A stretch of 64,000 bases of DNA, from the NCBI RefSeq assembly GCF_042186555.1, contig NC_133326.1, positions 438,834,846 to 438,898,845 on the forward strand, written 5' to 3'. Position 1 is the stretch's first letter; the number at the start of each line of letters is the position of its first letter. Made by a program: the position numbers and the translations under genes. Shown here piece after piece: positions 46,192 through 57,671 of the stretch. The stretch comes from Aquarana catesbeiana (Eukaryota > Chordata > Amphibia > Anura > Ranidae). The notes under the pieces are model-generated. The model was given only the letters and a program-made list of their open reading frames with translations, did not search any database and was not told the origin of the DNA.

Positions 46192-47013
46192 CCACTTCCT
46201 TACCAGGCCAATTCTGACATTTCTCTCCTACATGTAAAAATCATCATTTTTTTGCTAGAAAATTACATAGAACCCCCAAACATTATATATGTTTTTTAGC
46301 AAAGACCCTAGAGAATACAATAGCGGTTGTTGCAACTTTTTATCTCACACGGTATTTGCGCAGGAATTTTTCGAACGCGTTTTTTTTGGGAATAAAACAG
46401 TTTTGTGTTTTTAAAAAAAACAACAGTAAAGTTAGCCCAATGTTTTTACATATTGTGAAAGATGAAGTTATGCCGAGTAAACAGATACCTAACTTGTCAC
46501 ACTTCAAAATTGCACACGCTCGTAGAATGGCGCCAATGTTCGGTACTTAAAAATCCCCATAGGCGACGCTTAAAATTTTTTTACTGGTTACATGTTTTGA
46601 GTTACAGAGGAGGTCTAGTGACAAAATGATTGCTCTCACTCCAACGTTCGCGGCAATACCTCACATGTATGGTTTGAACACCGTTTTCATATGTGGGCAG
46701 GACTTACGTATGCGTTCGGTTTGCTTCCTCCGATGATCATAGAGACTCTGGCGACCATCTGGTCCGCCAGAAATCTCTATGATCTACATCAGGCACCGGC
46801 GGATCCGCTCTCCGCCTCACCGATCGTAAGCACCGGAGGGCGGCGGGAGGGGGGGATGTCCCCTCTCGCCTCCCATAGGAACGATCACGAGGTGGAACGG
46901 CCGCTATGATCATTCATATGGTGTAGAGATTCGCCGGCTGAAACTACAGGCATCATTCAGATATACCCGCCCAAAGCCCAGGATGTCATATGACGTGGGC
47001 GGGCGGGAAGTGG
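46192..47013. mobile_element. TTAA-flanked non-autonomous element (piggyBac-type target)
   Basis: TTAA precedes CCACTTCCTTACCAGG at 46188-46191 and follows GGGCGGGAAGTGG at 47014-47017. The CCACTTCC / GGAAGTGG ends are inverted. The body includes ACCATCTGGTCCGCCAGAAA and GAGGGCGGCGGGAGGGGGG blocks that recur in 56900-57245. The TTAA duplication indicates mobilisation by a piggyBac-type transposase. No ORF of note. Confidence 0.75.
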
Positions 47014-47017
47014 TTAA

Positions 47018-47545
47018 TCATACTTACCTAGGTGGGTGCTGCATCTGTTCCCAGCCATTTCTAAGGCTGAGAACTGAGCGAGCAGCAGTGTTTGACTGTC
47101 AGTCACCATCGTCTGCTCTGCCCCTTCAGCGTTCACTGGAGAGCTGGACTGTGGAGGTTGCGGGAGGAGCTGGCTCAGGCTCTCAGCGGCTCACTGAGAG
47201 GCTGAGCCAGGTGCTGGTCCAGGCACCTGGGTAGATCCCCACCATATGGTGGCAATCTTTCCCCAGCCTGGACGGGCTCTGTGACCTCAGCTGACAGCAA
47301 TACTTCATATTCCCATCGCACACATTCCTGGATGAGCTCTCGAGTATGGGTGCTGCAGCAACAACCAGCTGGATACTGGTTCAAGTCACAATGAAGATAT
47401 TTGCCAGCACACCATGGAACGACATAGATAGCGTCCAAACGTGTAATTTATTGCATGATCACAACACAAGGAGAGTGCAACATTACGGAGTCACGCAGGA
47501 CCCCTTCGGCAGGCTCACTGTTGGCTGAAGAAAGAACTGTGATCC
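47018..47545. repeat. Dispersed repeat related to 55125-55510
   Basis: It shares GGCTGAGAACTGAGCGAGCA, CTGCTCTGCCCCTTCAGCG, the order of blocks and a closing CTGTGATCCACAGGAGAAGT with 55125-55510. The type of element is not clear. Confidence 0.55.
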
Positions 47546-47548
47546 ACA

Positions 47549-47587
47549 GGAGAAGTACAGCCGAACAATCTTTGGCTGTACTTCTCC
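47549..47587. repeat. 14-bp hairpin
   Basis: GGAGAAGTACAGCC (47549-47562) and its exact inverse (47574-47587), followed by TTAA. This may be a MITE end fragment. Confidence 0.8.
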
Positions 47588-47599
47588 TTTAATACATTG

Positions 47600-47866
47600 T
47601 TTCCAGTGCATCAAAATGCATCAAAACACATGTATATACATTGTAAAGCATTGCCAATACTTCTATGAACCACAGTTCATAGCAACACATGTATTAAAAA
47701 TGCAACAGTGTAAATGGTACCTTAAAGGTTTTGCTACGCGGCCCCAACACACATAATTATGGCCCTAACAGATATTACAATAAATCAATAACGTACATAC
47801 AATAAATCCAAAGTGCCAATGATTTTGCAATGTTTCTGAGGATGGTTTTGCTACTGTATACGGTAA
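47600..47866. other. Unassigned sequence
   Basis: AT-rich, with short ATGCATCAAAA repeats (47610-47630). No feature recognised. Confidence 0.4.
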
Positions 47867-48150
47867 TGCCCCGTACACACAATTGGAATTGGATTGGATG
47901 GTTTTTCCGACGGAATTCCGCTCAAGCTTGCCTTGCATACACACGGTCACACAAAAGTTCTCTGAAATTTCAACCGTCAAGAACACGGTGATGTACAACA
48001 TTACGACTCCCCGTCTGAAAAATAGAGAACCTGCTCTCAATCTTTTGCTGGCAGAAATTCCGCCAGCAAAAGTCCAATGGAGCAGAATTTCCGACCAAAA
48101 GCTCACATCGGACCTTTTCTGGCGGAATTTCCGATCGTGTGCACGGGGCA
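47867..48150. mobile_element. MITE with TAA target duplication, TGCCCCGTACACAC ends
   Basis: The ends TGCCCCGTACACACAA and (inverted) TGCCCCGTGCACACGA carry perfect TAA triplets on both sides (47864-47866 and 48151-48153). The inside resembles the MITEs at 26797 and 28911 (CCTTGCATACACACGGTC is shared with 26797). It belongs to the same PIF/Harbinger-like group. Confidence 0.82.
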
Positions 48151-48153
48151 TAA

Positions 48154-48535
48154 ATGTGTCAGTGCCTTCCAGGCCTATGCACAAGTTGCAGAATATTCTT
48201 CACAATATATTCAGCTTGTATTTATCCCCTTTAGCCCAGAATAAGCTATGAAGATAATCTGAGACACAAGTAAAGCAGTCAGCTCACTCAGCAGCTGAAT
48301 CACAGGAGAGTTTCACAATCTGACATGTGACAGTGTGAGTACTGTTGTTTTATCAGTAGAGTACAAAGTTTCTATACACGCTGGTAGCTACTGCAACAAA
48401 TAGAGGCAAAGGCTGTTTTTCCTTTTTTATATCACAGTGTGAGTGCATGAGAGTTTAAACTGAGGACAAAGATACTACATTTTGTTTAATCTCACAAAGT
48501 AACAAAGAGCGTTTTTGTAAGATACTTAAAGCCCA
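48154..48535. other. Unassigned sequence
   Basis: No coding or repeat structure that I recognise. Confidence 0.4.
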
Positions 48536-48539
48536 ACTC

Positions 48540-49346
48540 TTAGCATAGCTATTTTTATGTTTTTTTTATTATTTTTTTAATCTTTAAAGGGAAAATTTAC
48601 CCCAGTCCGGAAAACAGGAAAAGGCACAATTAAAAATGGTAATACATGTTAACTGTAAAAAAACATTTTCACCTTGCTATGCAGGCTAATGTTACCTTGC
48701 TTTCTGGCCAAGTTTCCTCTTGTGTCCTATGGCAACATATAAACATTTCCCTCTTTAGAGAGCTGGTTGTGCATGCACGTGATTGGCAAAGGGAATATAT
48801 AATGTTCATATACCAGGATTCTGCTAGCAATGCAGTATTTAATTTATGTGTAGACAAGATATATGAAAATCAGGGGAATAAAACCAAAACATGCATTTAA
48901 AAAATAGTAAAAATTGTACTTAATTTAGTAAATTTATGAAGAAAATATTATATTTTTAGCTTGTATAAGAGAGTGAAGGTCCACTTTAATTTGCACATAA
49001 TCTATCTCTTTTTTATTACTTCAGGACCTCTCTAAGCCACACTGCGCATTGCACATTGTGAGTTTCACTTCCAACTAATTGCTGCACTGGAATGGTATCT
49101 ATACTAAATAACATTTCTGAAGTTGTGCCTTAATCCGCTACTTATGATATATCATTCACTAAGCATAGCACAGTGATGACGTTGCAGCTGTGCTTTGTGT
49201 ATGGCACATCACATGGAGGGGGCGAAGTCACAACACTGGAACTGGTGCTGATTATAGACACAGTTTCAATGCAGTGAGGAGCTGCAAGTGCATCCATTAT
49301 TGTACATAAAAATAAGTAAAAACTAAAATGTGCCTGAAGTTGGGCT
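48540..49346. mobile_element. TTAA-flanked MITE with a second TTAA element inside
   Basis: TTAA at 48536-48539 and 49347-49350 flanks AGCCCAACTCTTAG and the inverse of AGCCCAACTTCAGG. An inner unit at 48588-48985 is likewise bounded by TTAA (48584-48587 and 48986-48989), with weaker inverted ends (AGGGAAAATTTACC and AGTGGACCTTCACT). No coding capacity. Confidence 0.6.
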
Positions 49347-49469
49347 TTAAGCCCCTTGTACCCAGCTGTCAAATACTGTATGTCTGTAAATGCAGCTCAA
49401 ATCCAATTCTCTGAAATAAATTGGTACTTTCAGAATGCCTCTCATAACCATAAAACATTTTCACCTACT

Positions 49470-50098
49470 AAATTAATAATGATTTAGTTGACTAAAATAC
49501 GACTAAAACTAAAACAATTGAGATTACTAAAATACGACTAAAACTAAAATGGCATTTTAGTCAAAAGACTAAAATATGACTGAAACTAAAATGGCATTTT
49601 AGTCAAAAGAGTATGATTAAAACGAAATTGAAATTTGACATCAAAATTAACACTGGTCTGTAGTGCATGTTCAAACCTTAATACCATAAATCATTTTTCA
49701 CTCCAACAGTATATAATGAGTTTGGAAATTGTAGAGAAATGCTTAAATAATGCATTACAATTTAAATATACCCATTAGATTTTAGACAACTAAAATGAGT
49801 TTTAGTTAAAGCGGAGTTCCACCCAAAAGTATTTGCAGCTGCTGACATCTAAAAAAAAATTTTTCGCCGGACTCCCGCTTTAAATAAAATAATTTTAGTC
49901 GACTAAAATGTACTGGAGATTTTAGTCAACTAAAATGCAGGACATTTTAGTTGAGTAAAATGTACTGGAGGTTTAGTCGACTAAATACGACTAAAACAAT
50001 TGCAGAAGACTAAAATGGGACTGAAACTAAAATGCCATTTTAGTTAAAAGACTAAGACTAAAACTAAATCGAAATTTGCTGCCAAAATTAACGCTGCT
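49470..50098. repeat. GACTAAAAC-rich dispersed repeat, two units
   Basis: Many inverted and direct copies of TTTTAGTCGACTAAAAT and ACTAAAATGGCATTTTAGTC occur, ending AAATTTGCTGCCAAAATTAA plus CGCTG. ATTAACACTG-type ends are known from hAT MITEs in fish and frogs. One unit is at 49470-49656 and a second at about 49760-50098, the latter carrying a tiny TTAA-flanked insert. Confidence 0.65.
49810..49879. mobile_element. 70-bp TTAA-flanked mini-MITE
   Basis: TTAA at 49806-49809 and 49880-49883, with ends AGCGGAGTTCCACC and (inverted) AGCGGGAGTCCGGC. It lies inside the GACTAAAAC repeat. Confidence 0.72.
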
Positions 50099-50204
50099 CA
50101 TGATACACCTCTATGGTGACTGGAACTGATGGTGCCGCACTGCAGTTTGTTTAGCACTGACGGGTCTAATACGGGTCTAATACTGTGTCTATATTTGACC
50201 TTTG

Positions 50205-51515
50205 ACCTTCTATCAGAGCATCTCCCGGCGCTCACATGACTCCTCCGCTCTCTCCTCCGCTCTCTCCTCCGCCTGGCTGACAGCTATAGAGGGTGGGCCG
50301 AGCACTCCTACTGACGTCAGCCAGGGAGGAGAGAGAGCCGAGGAGTCATGTGAGCGCTGGGAGAAGCTCTGATATAGGTACAGATCAGCAGCTTTTTTAT
50401 ATAACACAGACACAGGGGCACATAACGTTATGTTACAGAGGGGATGGGATGTTTTTATTGTAGTTATGATAGCAGCAGGAGGAGAGGGGGCGGCACTGAC
50501 ACAGAGCAGACAGAAAGGGTGGGGGGGAGCAAGGAGGACAGAGCAGGACTGTGGATCATGGAGGCACGTAAACTGACCTCGGTGTCAGGGCTCAGCAGCC
50601 ATGATAAACAGTGGCCAGTTTACAGGGGGGAGGGTATAACCAGGCAGGATTAGCCAGGTTTCTTAGGTGATAGAAGGGGCCAAATTACACAGCACAAGCA
50701 CTGTGCTGTTATTCATGCTTTAAGGGGACAGGATCTCTCTTTCTTTTTCACTAGCACTGCATTTATTTTCAGTTTACATCAATTAATGGTTGATGTAGGA
50801 GCGCTGTTTGTGTTTGTTGCATGTATATGTTAGCATATCTATTCATTAAAATTGGTTACCAGTAGCCAAACCACCCATCAATGATGCCAAACCCTACAGT
50901 AAGCCCAAAGTAGTAATGGACAGAATGGAGTTTAGATGTGGGGCAAGTTTGTGAACTTAAAGTTTTTGTTACCCTAAAAAAAAAAAAAAAAAAAGAGAGA
51001 GATCCTTTTCCCTTAAAGCATGAATAACAGCACAGTGCTTGTGCTGTGTAATTTGGCCCCTTCTATCACCTAAGAAACCTGGCTAATCCTGCCTGGCTAT
51101 ACCCTCCCCCCTGTAAACTGGCCACTGTTTATCATGGCTGCTGAGCCCTGACACCGAGGTCAGTTTACGTGCCTCCATCATCCACAGTCCTGCTCTGTCC
51201 TCCTCGCACCCCCCCCTCCCTTCCTGTCTGCTCTGTGTCAGTGCCCACCCCATCTCCTCCTGCTGCTATCATAACTACAGTAAAAACATCCCATCCCCTC
51301 TGTAACATAACGTTATGTGCCCCTGTGTCTGTGTTGTATAAAAAAGCTGACAATCTGTACCTATATCAGAGCGTCTCCTGGCGCTCATGTGACTCCTCAG
51401 CTCTCTCTCCTCCCTGGCTGATGTCAGTGGGAGTGCTCGGCCCCGCCCTCTATAGCTGTCAGCCAGGCGGAAGAGAGAGCGGAGGAGTCATGTGAGCGCC
51501 GGGAAATGCTCTATT
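50205..51515. repeat. Long inverted repeat, arms ~530 bp, spacer ~250 bp
   Basis: The left arm 50205-50742 and right arm 50994-51515 are inverse copies. Landmarks in order are the GAGCATCTCCCGGCGCTCAC end, CACATAACGTTATGTTACAG, TCATGGAGGCACGTAAACTG, AAACAGTGGCCAGTTTACAG and ACAGCACAAGCACTGTGCTG. Each arm also has an internal inverted pair at its outer end (GGCGCTCACATGACTCCTC against GAGGAGTCATGTGAGCGC). The sequence after 51515 repeats the CACATAACATTATGTTACAG block once more. Small open frames in the arms are mirror images and not conserved as proteins. Confidence 0.9.
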
Positions 51516-51739
51516 GGGAGTTACAGATCGACAGCTTTTTTTACATAACACAGACATAGGGGCACATAACATTATGTTACAGAGGGGATGGGATGGTTTT
51601 ATTGTAATGGGTTAACAACCACTTTAAGTAAAGTTTGGGTGCCGAATTGGAATCCCATTGCAGTTAGTCAGAACCAGAAGTTAAAAAACAATAATGACCA
51701 CTTTCTAGGCAAGGGATTGTCAAACATAATGGAGTTTAG

Positions 51740-51965
51740 ATGTGAAGAAACCTGGCTAATCCTGCCTGGCTATACCCTCCTCCCTTTAAACTGCCCACTG
51801 TTTATCATGGCTGCTGAGCCCTGACACCATGGTCAGTTTACGTGCCTCCGTCATCCACAGCCCTGCTCTGTCCTCCTCGCCCCTCTCCCTTCCTGTCTGC
51901 TCTGTGTCAGTGCCCGTCCCCTCCCTCCTACTGCTATCATAACTACAATAAAAACATCCCATCAC
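51740..51965. repeat. Third copy of the inverted-repeat arm, partial
   Basis: It matches the right arm (51080-51290) in the same orientation: CCTGGCTAATCCTGCCTGGC, GTTTATCATGGCTGCTGAGC and CTGCTATCATAACTACAATA. It starts and ends inside the arm. Confidence 0.88.
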
Positions 51966-54900
51966 CACACCACACTTTTTTCCTTACAAATTCTCTAAAA
52001 AAAGACTCATGATGTAAATCCATCATGAATTACAGCGTCCAGCAATGCAGATTCACTCTTTCAATAGCAATGTACGATGCCTGACAACCCACCAAAACAA
52101 AAATGTTTGCGCCCACTGCTATTGACAGCTCCTCAAGCTAAAAATTCAGTGTTCAGATGAATACCCGAACAGCAATGACTGGAGGAATGGAGCAGCAGAG
52201 GGCTGCAGATAATCTAAGTATAAGTGGCTCAGGTGGGAGGTAAGTAGGGGATCTATCACTTTACATTGAATTTGCAAAGTGACACATTCTCTTTAATGAT
52301 GAAGATCTTGGATAGGTTTGAATAGAGGTTTAAGTGTTTGGCTAGGTTGTGGATTAGAATTAGGTTATGTAGATATTAAAAAAAAAAAAAAAAAAAACTC
52401 TGGCCATACTTATGAAAATTTCTCAGCAATTTTAATAGGCTTTTCATGGTTCATTAGCTTTCAATCATAAAAGCGATCATATGGGATTAAACAGTACACA
52501 GCAATCTACCATGCACAGGTTCAATAGTTTCTCTGTTTCAAACCTTGAAGATGTATTGAAATCACCAAAATGCCATAGGAAAGGCATTTACAATTGATTT
52601 TCGCCCCAATTTAGGTTAAAAGTTAAGTTGAAAACAAGAGAGAGTTTGAAGTCGCAGGCAATTGATTGTTGTTGACCACTCAATTCCATACAATCACATT
52701 TTCAATTTAAAGCTGATTTAAAGCTTCCAAACTTGCCACAAACTGCCACTTGTATGGGCATCCTTAAGGTGTAAGTGAATTAATATTAGGTGTTCAAGTA
52801 GTAATGTCTGGAAGAAACATCATAAATAGAATTAAGGCCAGATTTCCATCAATGGAGTCTACAGGCACACAACTTTGGTATCTAAGGCAACATCATCTCT
52901 GCCAGAGTTAGGTTGGTTACATAGAAATCGAAAATTTGGCCAGTTCAGTAGGGAGTGGATGAATTTTCGATGTGTGTGTGTAGTGCTCTCTGTTCGTCAG
53001 AAGCCTTAGATCAGCTTCTGTCAAATGATCCTGCTGGAGAACCTTTTTTTGATCAGCAGCTTGCAGCCAATTAGCTGCAGCACAGTTGGGGAGATTCCTG
53101 CATCCACCTCGCTTGTGTGGATGCAGGAAACATAGTTCTTTTTCGTTCAGCCTGCTAGGTGAGTGATACCACTTAGAGCTAAGGATTGCAATGGTCTTCT
53201 CTCTTCACCCAAAGCTTGTTGATTTGACAGTGAAAGAGCAGCAGCAGACTGATAAGGTCATCTCACTGCTTATTCTGTTCTCTCCCCCTATCAGCATGTT
53301 CTTTATCAACACATCTTAATGAAGCGCGCCTGACTGGATCCCCGTCCTGTCCCACCCCCTCCCAGTCTGAGTGCTATTTTACAGGGATTTGCAGGAGGCA
53401 GATACCAATTTAAATGAAGTTATTCACATTAGTTGCAATAATAAAAATAAACTTGATAACCCTTCAAAATGTATGACCACTTGGTCATGCTGGCTTCATT
53501 TCTAAATGACTGCTGAACATGCACGACTCACTGAGAAGGTTCCCTGAAGCATATGCTTCACTTGGGGGACCCTCATTTAGAACCATACACCTCCCTACTT
53601 CTGTAAGACTGCAGATTTAAGTAACCATTTCTTCTATGGACCGGACATGAGCCAAGGGGTGCTGGTAGAGAGTGACCTCCCCTCCCCCCTCTGTTTTTCT
53701 TCTTCTCTTTTCTCGCTCTTTTCTTTTACTTGTTCTTTCTAACTTCACCTTGATCCTTATTTTACTGTATTGTACTCACCCCTTCCTTTCACTTCATTCA
53801 GGAAATACCTCTATTGATCCAGTCCTTCTGCTACGCTATTGTGGAGGCTCCCCCTCCGTCTTACTGTCCACAATCCTCCCCAGCACCTCCTGTGTATGGA
53901 GTACTATGATCTTACTTCTACAGTACCTGGTGCAATGGTATGCTTTCTTCCATTCTTTTCATTTCACGTTAATTGTGATTTGTTTTGTTCCAAATTTTTG
54001 TGGAAAAAATAAAAGTAAACTTAATAATTTAATAATAAATACATATCTGCATTAATGTATATATACACACATGCATACAAATGTATATTACTTGGTGGAC
54101 AGCTTCAATATTATGATAATATATAAATTTACTTCTGTAAGACTATTTCTGCTGATGACGGCAAAAAAATAAATATACTGTATGTTGTCAATAACTATGC
54201 AAGTAAAAGCTGCTGTTTTTTTTCTGCTGCCTATGTAGATGCCCTAATGTGAATTATAGTATACATAGCTGTCAGTTCTTGTGTGATGCTGTAACTTTAT
54301 AGGAAAACATAATTTTTGTAAAAAAAAAAAATATATAACATATACAATTGCTGCATAAAACATTGGGTTTTCTAAATTTGCCAAAAATGTAAGAATTGCT
54401 TCCTAAAACCATAGCAAGAATGTGTTTTGTTTCTTGCACATATAATTGGTTCATTCTTTCCCCAGCTTTTTTTTCTTTCTTGCAATGATGAAGACCAGTC
54501 CTATAATTAAAACAGGCAAACCCCACAATCAGCATTCAGGAAGTATGAAGTGATTGAAATGCATATGTTAGTTTTAATAGAACAGCAGCAGGTAAAACTC
54601 TATGCTGAAATTTGCTAAATACTAGTAAAATATGTAATTGATGGGGCTTTTTTTAAAATAACAAATTGGAGTTACATTTTAATGAGTAAAATGGTAACTT
54701 CCAGGTTAGCACTTTACAGAAGTGCCTTAAATCTAATGTATGACCTTTGCATATATTTGCAAATGTCTGCAAAATGAGGCGTATGCTTTTAAAGAAATTT
54801 GTATATTGTAACCTATGCAAGCACAATACACCTGGTAATTACATGGAGCAATAGAATTTTCAAGAGGCAGTGCAGTATCAATGATTCCCACTCTACATGT

Positions 54901-55110
54901 TCAAATAGTGCTGCACTGACCTTTAAATAAGGCCTTTTTGTCCCTGGAATACAAAATATGTCAATTAATGCTAAAACAGTATATACCTGTTAACCACTGA
55001 GAAGATCAGAGACACGCAGAATATGAAGATTGAAGATGCTATGTAAATGTACATGTAATAAAAAAAAAATACATGTCTAAATTAATAGAGAAGTATGGGT
55101 ATATAAAAAA
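51966..55110. other. Unassigned AT-rich DNA
   Basis: No convincing coding sequence, tandem array or terminal repeats. Short A runs (52378-52398) and a pyrimidine-rich block (53680-53760) are present. The longest frame (53672-54055 plus) is Phe/Leu/Ser-rich and looks like a translated pyrimidine tract. Confidence 0.45.
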
Positions 55111-55124
55111 CAAACATCCATAAT

Positions 55125-55510
55125 CACCTTTATGCTGCAGCATCGGTCTGATGATGCAACTGTCCCACATTGGCTTTAAGACTGAGAACTGAGCAATCGC
55201 ATGACTGCTGGTCGCTCTCTTCTTGGTCTGCTTGGAGTGGAGAGCAGAGATTGATGGTCACCGCTCTCTGCTCTGCTCCTTCAGCGCTCACTTGAGTGCT
55301 GGGCTGGGGAGGGGAGCCAGCTGTCAATCAGGCAGGTGGATGGAGCTCATGATATTCAAATCAAAAACAAAAGATATTGTCAGGATCTATCCAGAGCCTG
55401 GAGCGGCTCTGCTACATCAGCTTGAAGTGGGTAAAAGCCCACTAAAGGCTTACTCTGGGTCACAGGGAAACAAAATTAAGTGCACTCCTGTGACCCACAA
55501 GAGAAGCATA
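55125..55510. repeat. Dispersed repeat related to 47018-47545
   Basis: It shares GACTGAGAACTGAGCAATCG, CTGCTCTGCTCCTTCAGCGC and the closing CTGTGACCCACAAGAGAAG with the copy at 47018-47545. Class unknown. Confidence 0.55.
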
Positions 55511-55734
55511 CAGTAAACAACCAAATGGTTAACCAAAGAAGCTGTCACTTCTACCCCAACGCAGGTGGTCAGACACTATAGCTGGCTACAGTGTTCTTCA
55601 CCTATAGCAGCCCCCTTTCCCATAAGGCAAGCAGGCCTACCGGTACTCAGTTGCCCCCAGGACTTATACACAATGCTATAGTGCCTGGCCACCATGCCAC
55701 GGCAGGTGCGAACTGAGCAAACAGGATAAAAAAG

Positions 55735-56760
55735 AATGCGCCTCTAAGTGCAGCAACATTAAGACTTTTAATTCGCCAAAGGATTAAAAACACTTACTAG
55801 AGGTAGAAGTTAAAAACCCATCATGTGTGTAAAAGAATCCAGCTTGGTGTGTAGTCCTTGGATGATCAGGTCCGCAGTAGGTGTTGTTAATCTCGACTGT
55901 CCAGCAGAAGGAAACCACATGTTTAGAAACTAGGAGAGATGGCTGTTTTGGAGTATACCAGCGTAGGACGCTGGACTCGTGGGCGATGTCACCGGAAGTG
56001 CTCCGAAACCAGCATGAACTGCACGGGCCGGAAGTGACGTCTATTAGGCGGGGCACGATTCAGAGCATCTGATAGGCTCCTTCTTCATGCCAATGGAGGT
56101 GAGTTTCTGCTCAAACACAGATATAGGGAAAATGAGCATGACAAGGGGCGGATTACTGGGCGGAACGCCAGTAAAGTGGAAATGGATGTTAAACACTAGG
56201 TTAATACCAAGAGCTGGCTGTGGAGACTAAAATACATTTTAAAAAGCATATAAAAACCAGCGGATAACCACAATAAGGAAGGGGAGCGGTAACTAGTGGA
56301 AAAAACAACATATAATAGATTAAATCCGGAACATATGACTAAACATATAACATAAATTACACATAAGATAACTTGTGTCAGTATTATTAAATGTAAGCTT
56401 GTAATGCATATAGGGCATGTGAACACTGAAAGCAAATGTATAAAAATACAATTACACTATGTAATTAATTATTAGTATTCATCATATTAATTTGTTTACA
56501 TCTAGTTCCTCATTGATCCCGCCTGGTGATAAAATATCAAGGGAATAAATCCAGTATGTCTCTCTATGGCACAGTTTCTTGAACCATTTGGCCAGAGGGA
56601 GATCTCTGGGCATGGCCTCAATGACCCACACCTATAAACCTGCCATAGACTTTTGATGGTGTGATAAAAAATGTCTAGGCACACTGTGTGTGTCTATGCC
56701 CTCTGCGATAAGACGACAATGCTCACCGAAACCTACTTTAAAAACCTGTGTACTGTGTTT
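55735..56760 (-). pseudogene. Penelope-like element fragment (GIY-YIG end and 3' region)
   Basis: The minus strand at 56760-56490 reads VGFGEHCRLIAEGIDTHSVP, RHFLSHHQKSMAGL then a stop, WVIEAMPRDL and LCHRETYWIYSLDILSPGGI (followed by NEELDVN). This matches the C-terminal GIY-YIG endonuclease segment of Penelope-like elements (compare the family pattern ...RE.FWIY.LGTL.P.GLN), with SLDIL where SLGTL is usual. The remaining ~750 bases down to the CTAAGTGCAGCAACATTAAG end at 55750 would be the 3' region. The RT part is absent (5'-truncated). Confidence 0.62.
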
Positions 56761-56769
56761 GACACTTTT

Positions 56770-57245
56770 TAGGTGAATGGGTAGGGGTACAGTGTACCCC
56801 ATACTCATTCACATAGGGTCAATATATAGGGCATATCTCATCTTTACAGTGAGATATGGGGTCAATAAGACCCCACATCTCACCTCTAGGCTGGGACAAC
56901 TGAAATAAAAAAAAAAACAGCCGAGGCGGTGCCATTTGTTTGAATGCAGAGGCCAGGCGTGACGTCATAACATCACGCCCAGCCTCCAAACGATCATAGA
57001 GATACCGGCGACCATCTGGTCTGCCGGAAATCTCTATGATAAGCACTGGAGGGCGGCGGGAGGGGGGGACGTCCCCTATCGCTACCCGTAGGAACAATCA
57101 AGCGGCTGACCAGCCGCTATGATCATTCTTATGGTGTAGGGAATCGCTGGCTGAAAAATCTAATATCTGAATGATGCCTGTAGCTGCACAAATTCCCGCA
57201 CAAATTCAAGGACGTCATATGACGGCCAGCGGTCGGCAAGTGGTT
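56770..57245. repeat. Fragment of the TTAA element family seen at 46192
   Basis: It shares GATCATAGAGATACCGGCGA, CCATCTGGTCTGCCGGAAAT, GGAGGGCGGCGGGAGGGGGG and CCGCTATGATCATTCTTATG with 46720-47013, and ends GGCAAGTGG. The left terminus is missing. Confidence 0.7.
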
Positions 57246-57671
57246 TTCCAACGCTATTACCATAAAGCTTCTGCATGTTTCATAATCGTGATAATTCCTT
57301 AACACTATCTCTTATTGGTAAAAATTATTGATAACTACTGCTTACTATTAGCCTGAGGCTACTTTGTATTATTGTTCATGTTAGGTTCAAGCCTCTCTCG
57401 AATAATATAGAAAATTGTCTTTTGAGGTACTAATACTACGATTAGGTTATGAGACATACAGTAAAACCTTGGACTGCGAGCATAATTTGTTCCAGAAACA
57501 TGCTTGTAATCCAAAGCACTTGTATAACAAAGCAAATTTACCCAGAAACTCAAATGATTCGTTCCACAACCATTGATTCATAAGTTCTTCAGTTTATAGT
57601 CCATATAAATAAAGATTATAGCAATGTGATGGTTGTGTAACCATAAAATGTCCATCCACAAATGAAAGCAG

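Noticed and set aside
50444..51495. Mirror-image small ORFs in the long inverted repeat
   Set aside because: They occur in all arm copies only as translations of the repeat, with frames differing between copies.
53672..54055. 127-codon Phe/Leu/Ser-rich frame as a membrane protein
   Set aside because: It derives from a pyrimidine-rich tract, has no recognisable family and no supporting splice or regulatory context.
55223..55516. 97-codon frame
   Set aside because: It falls in a dispersed repeat shared with 47018-47545, where the frame is not kept.
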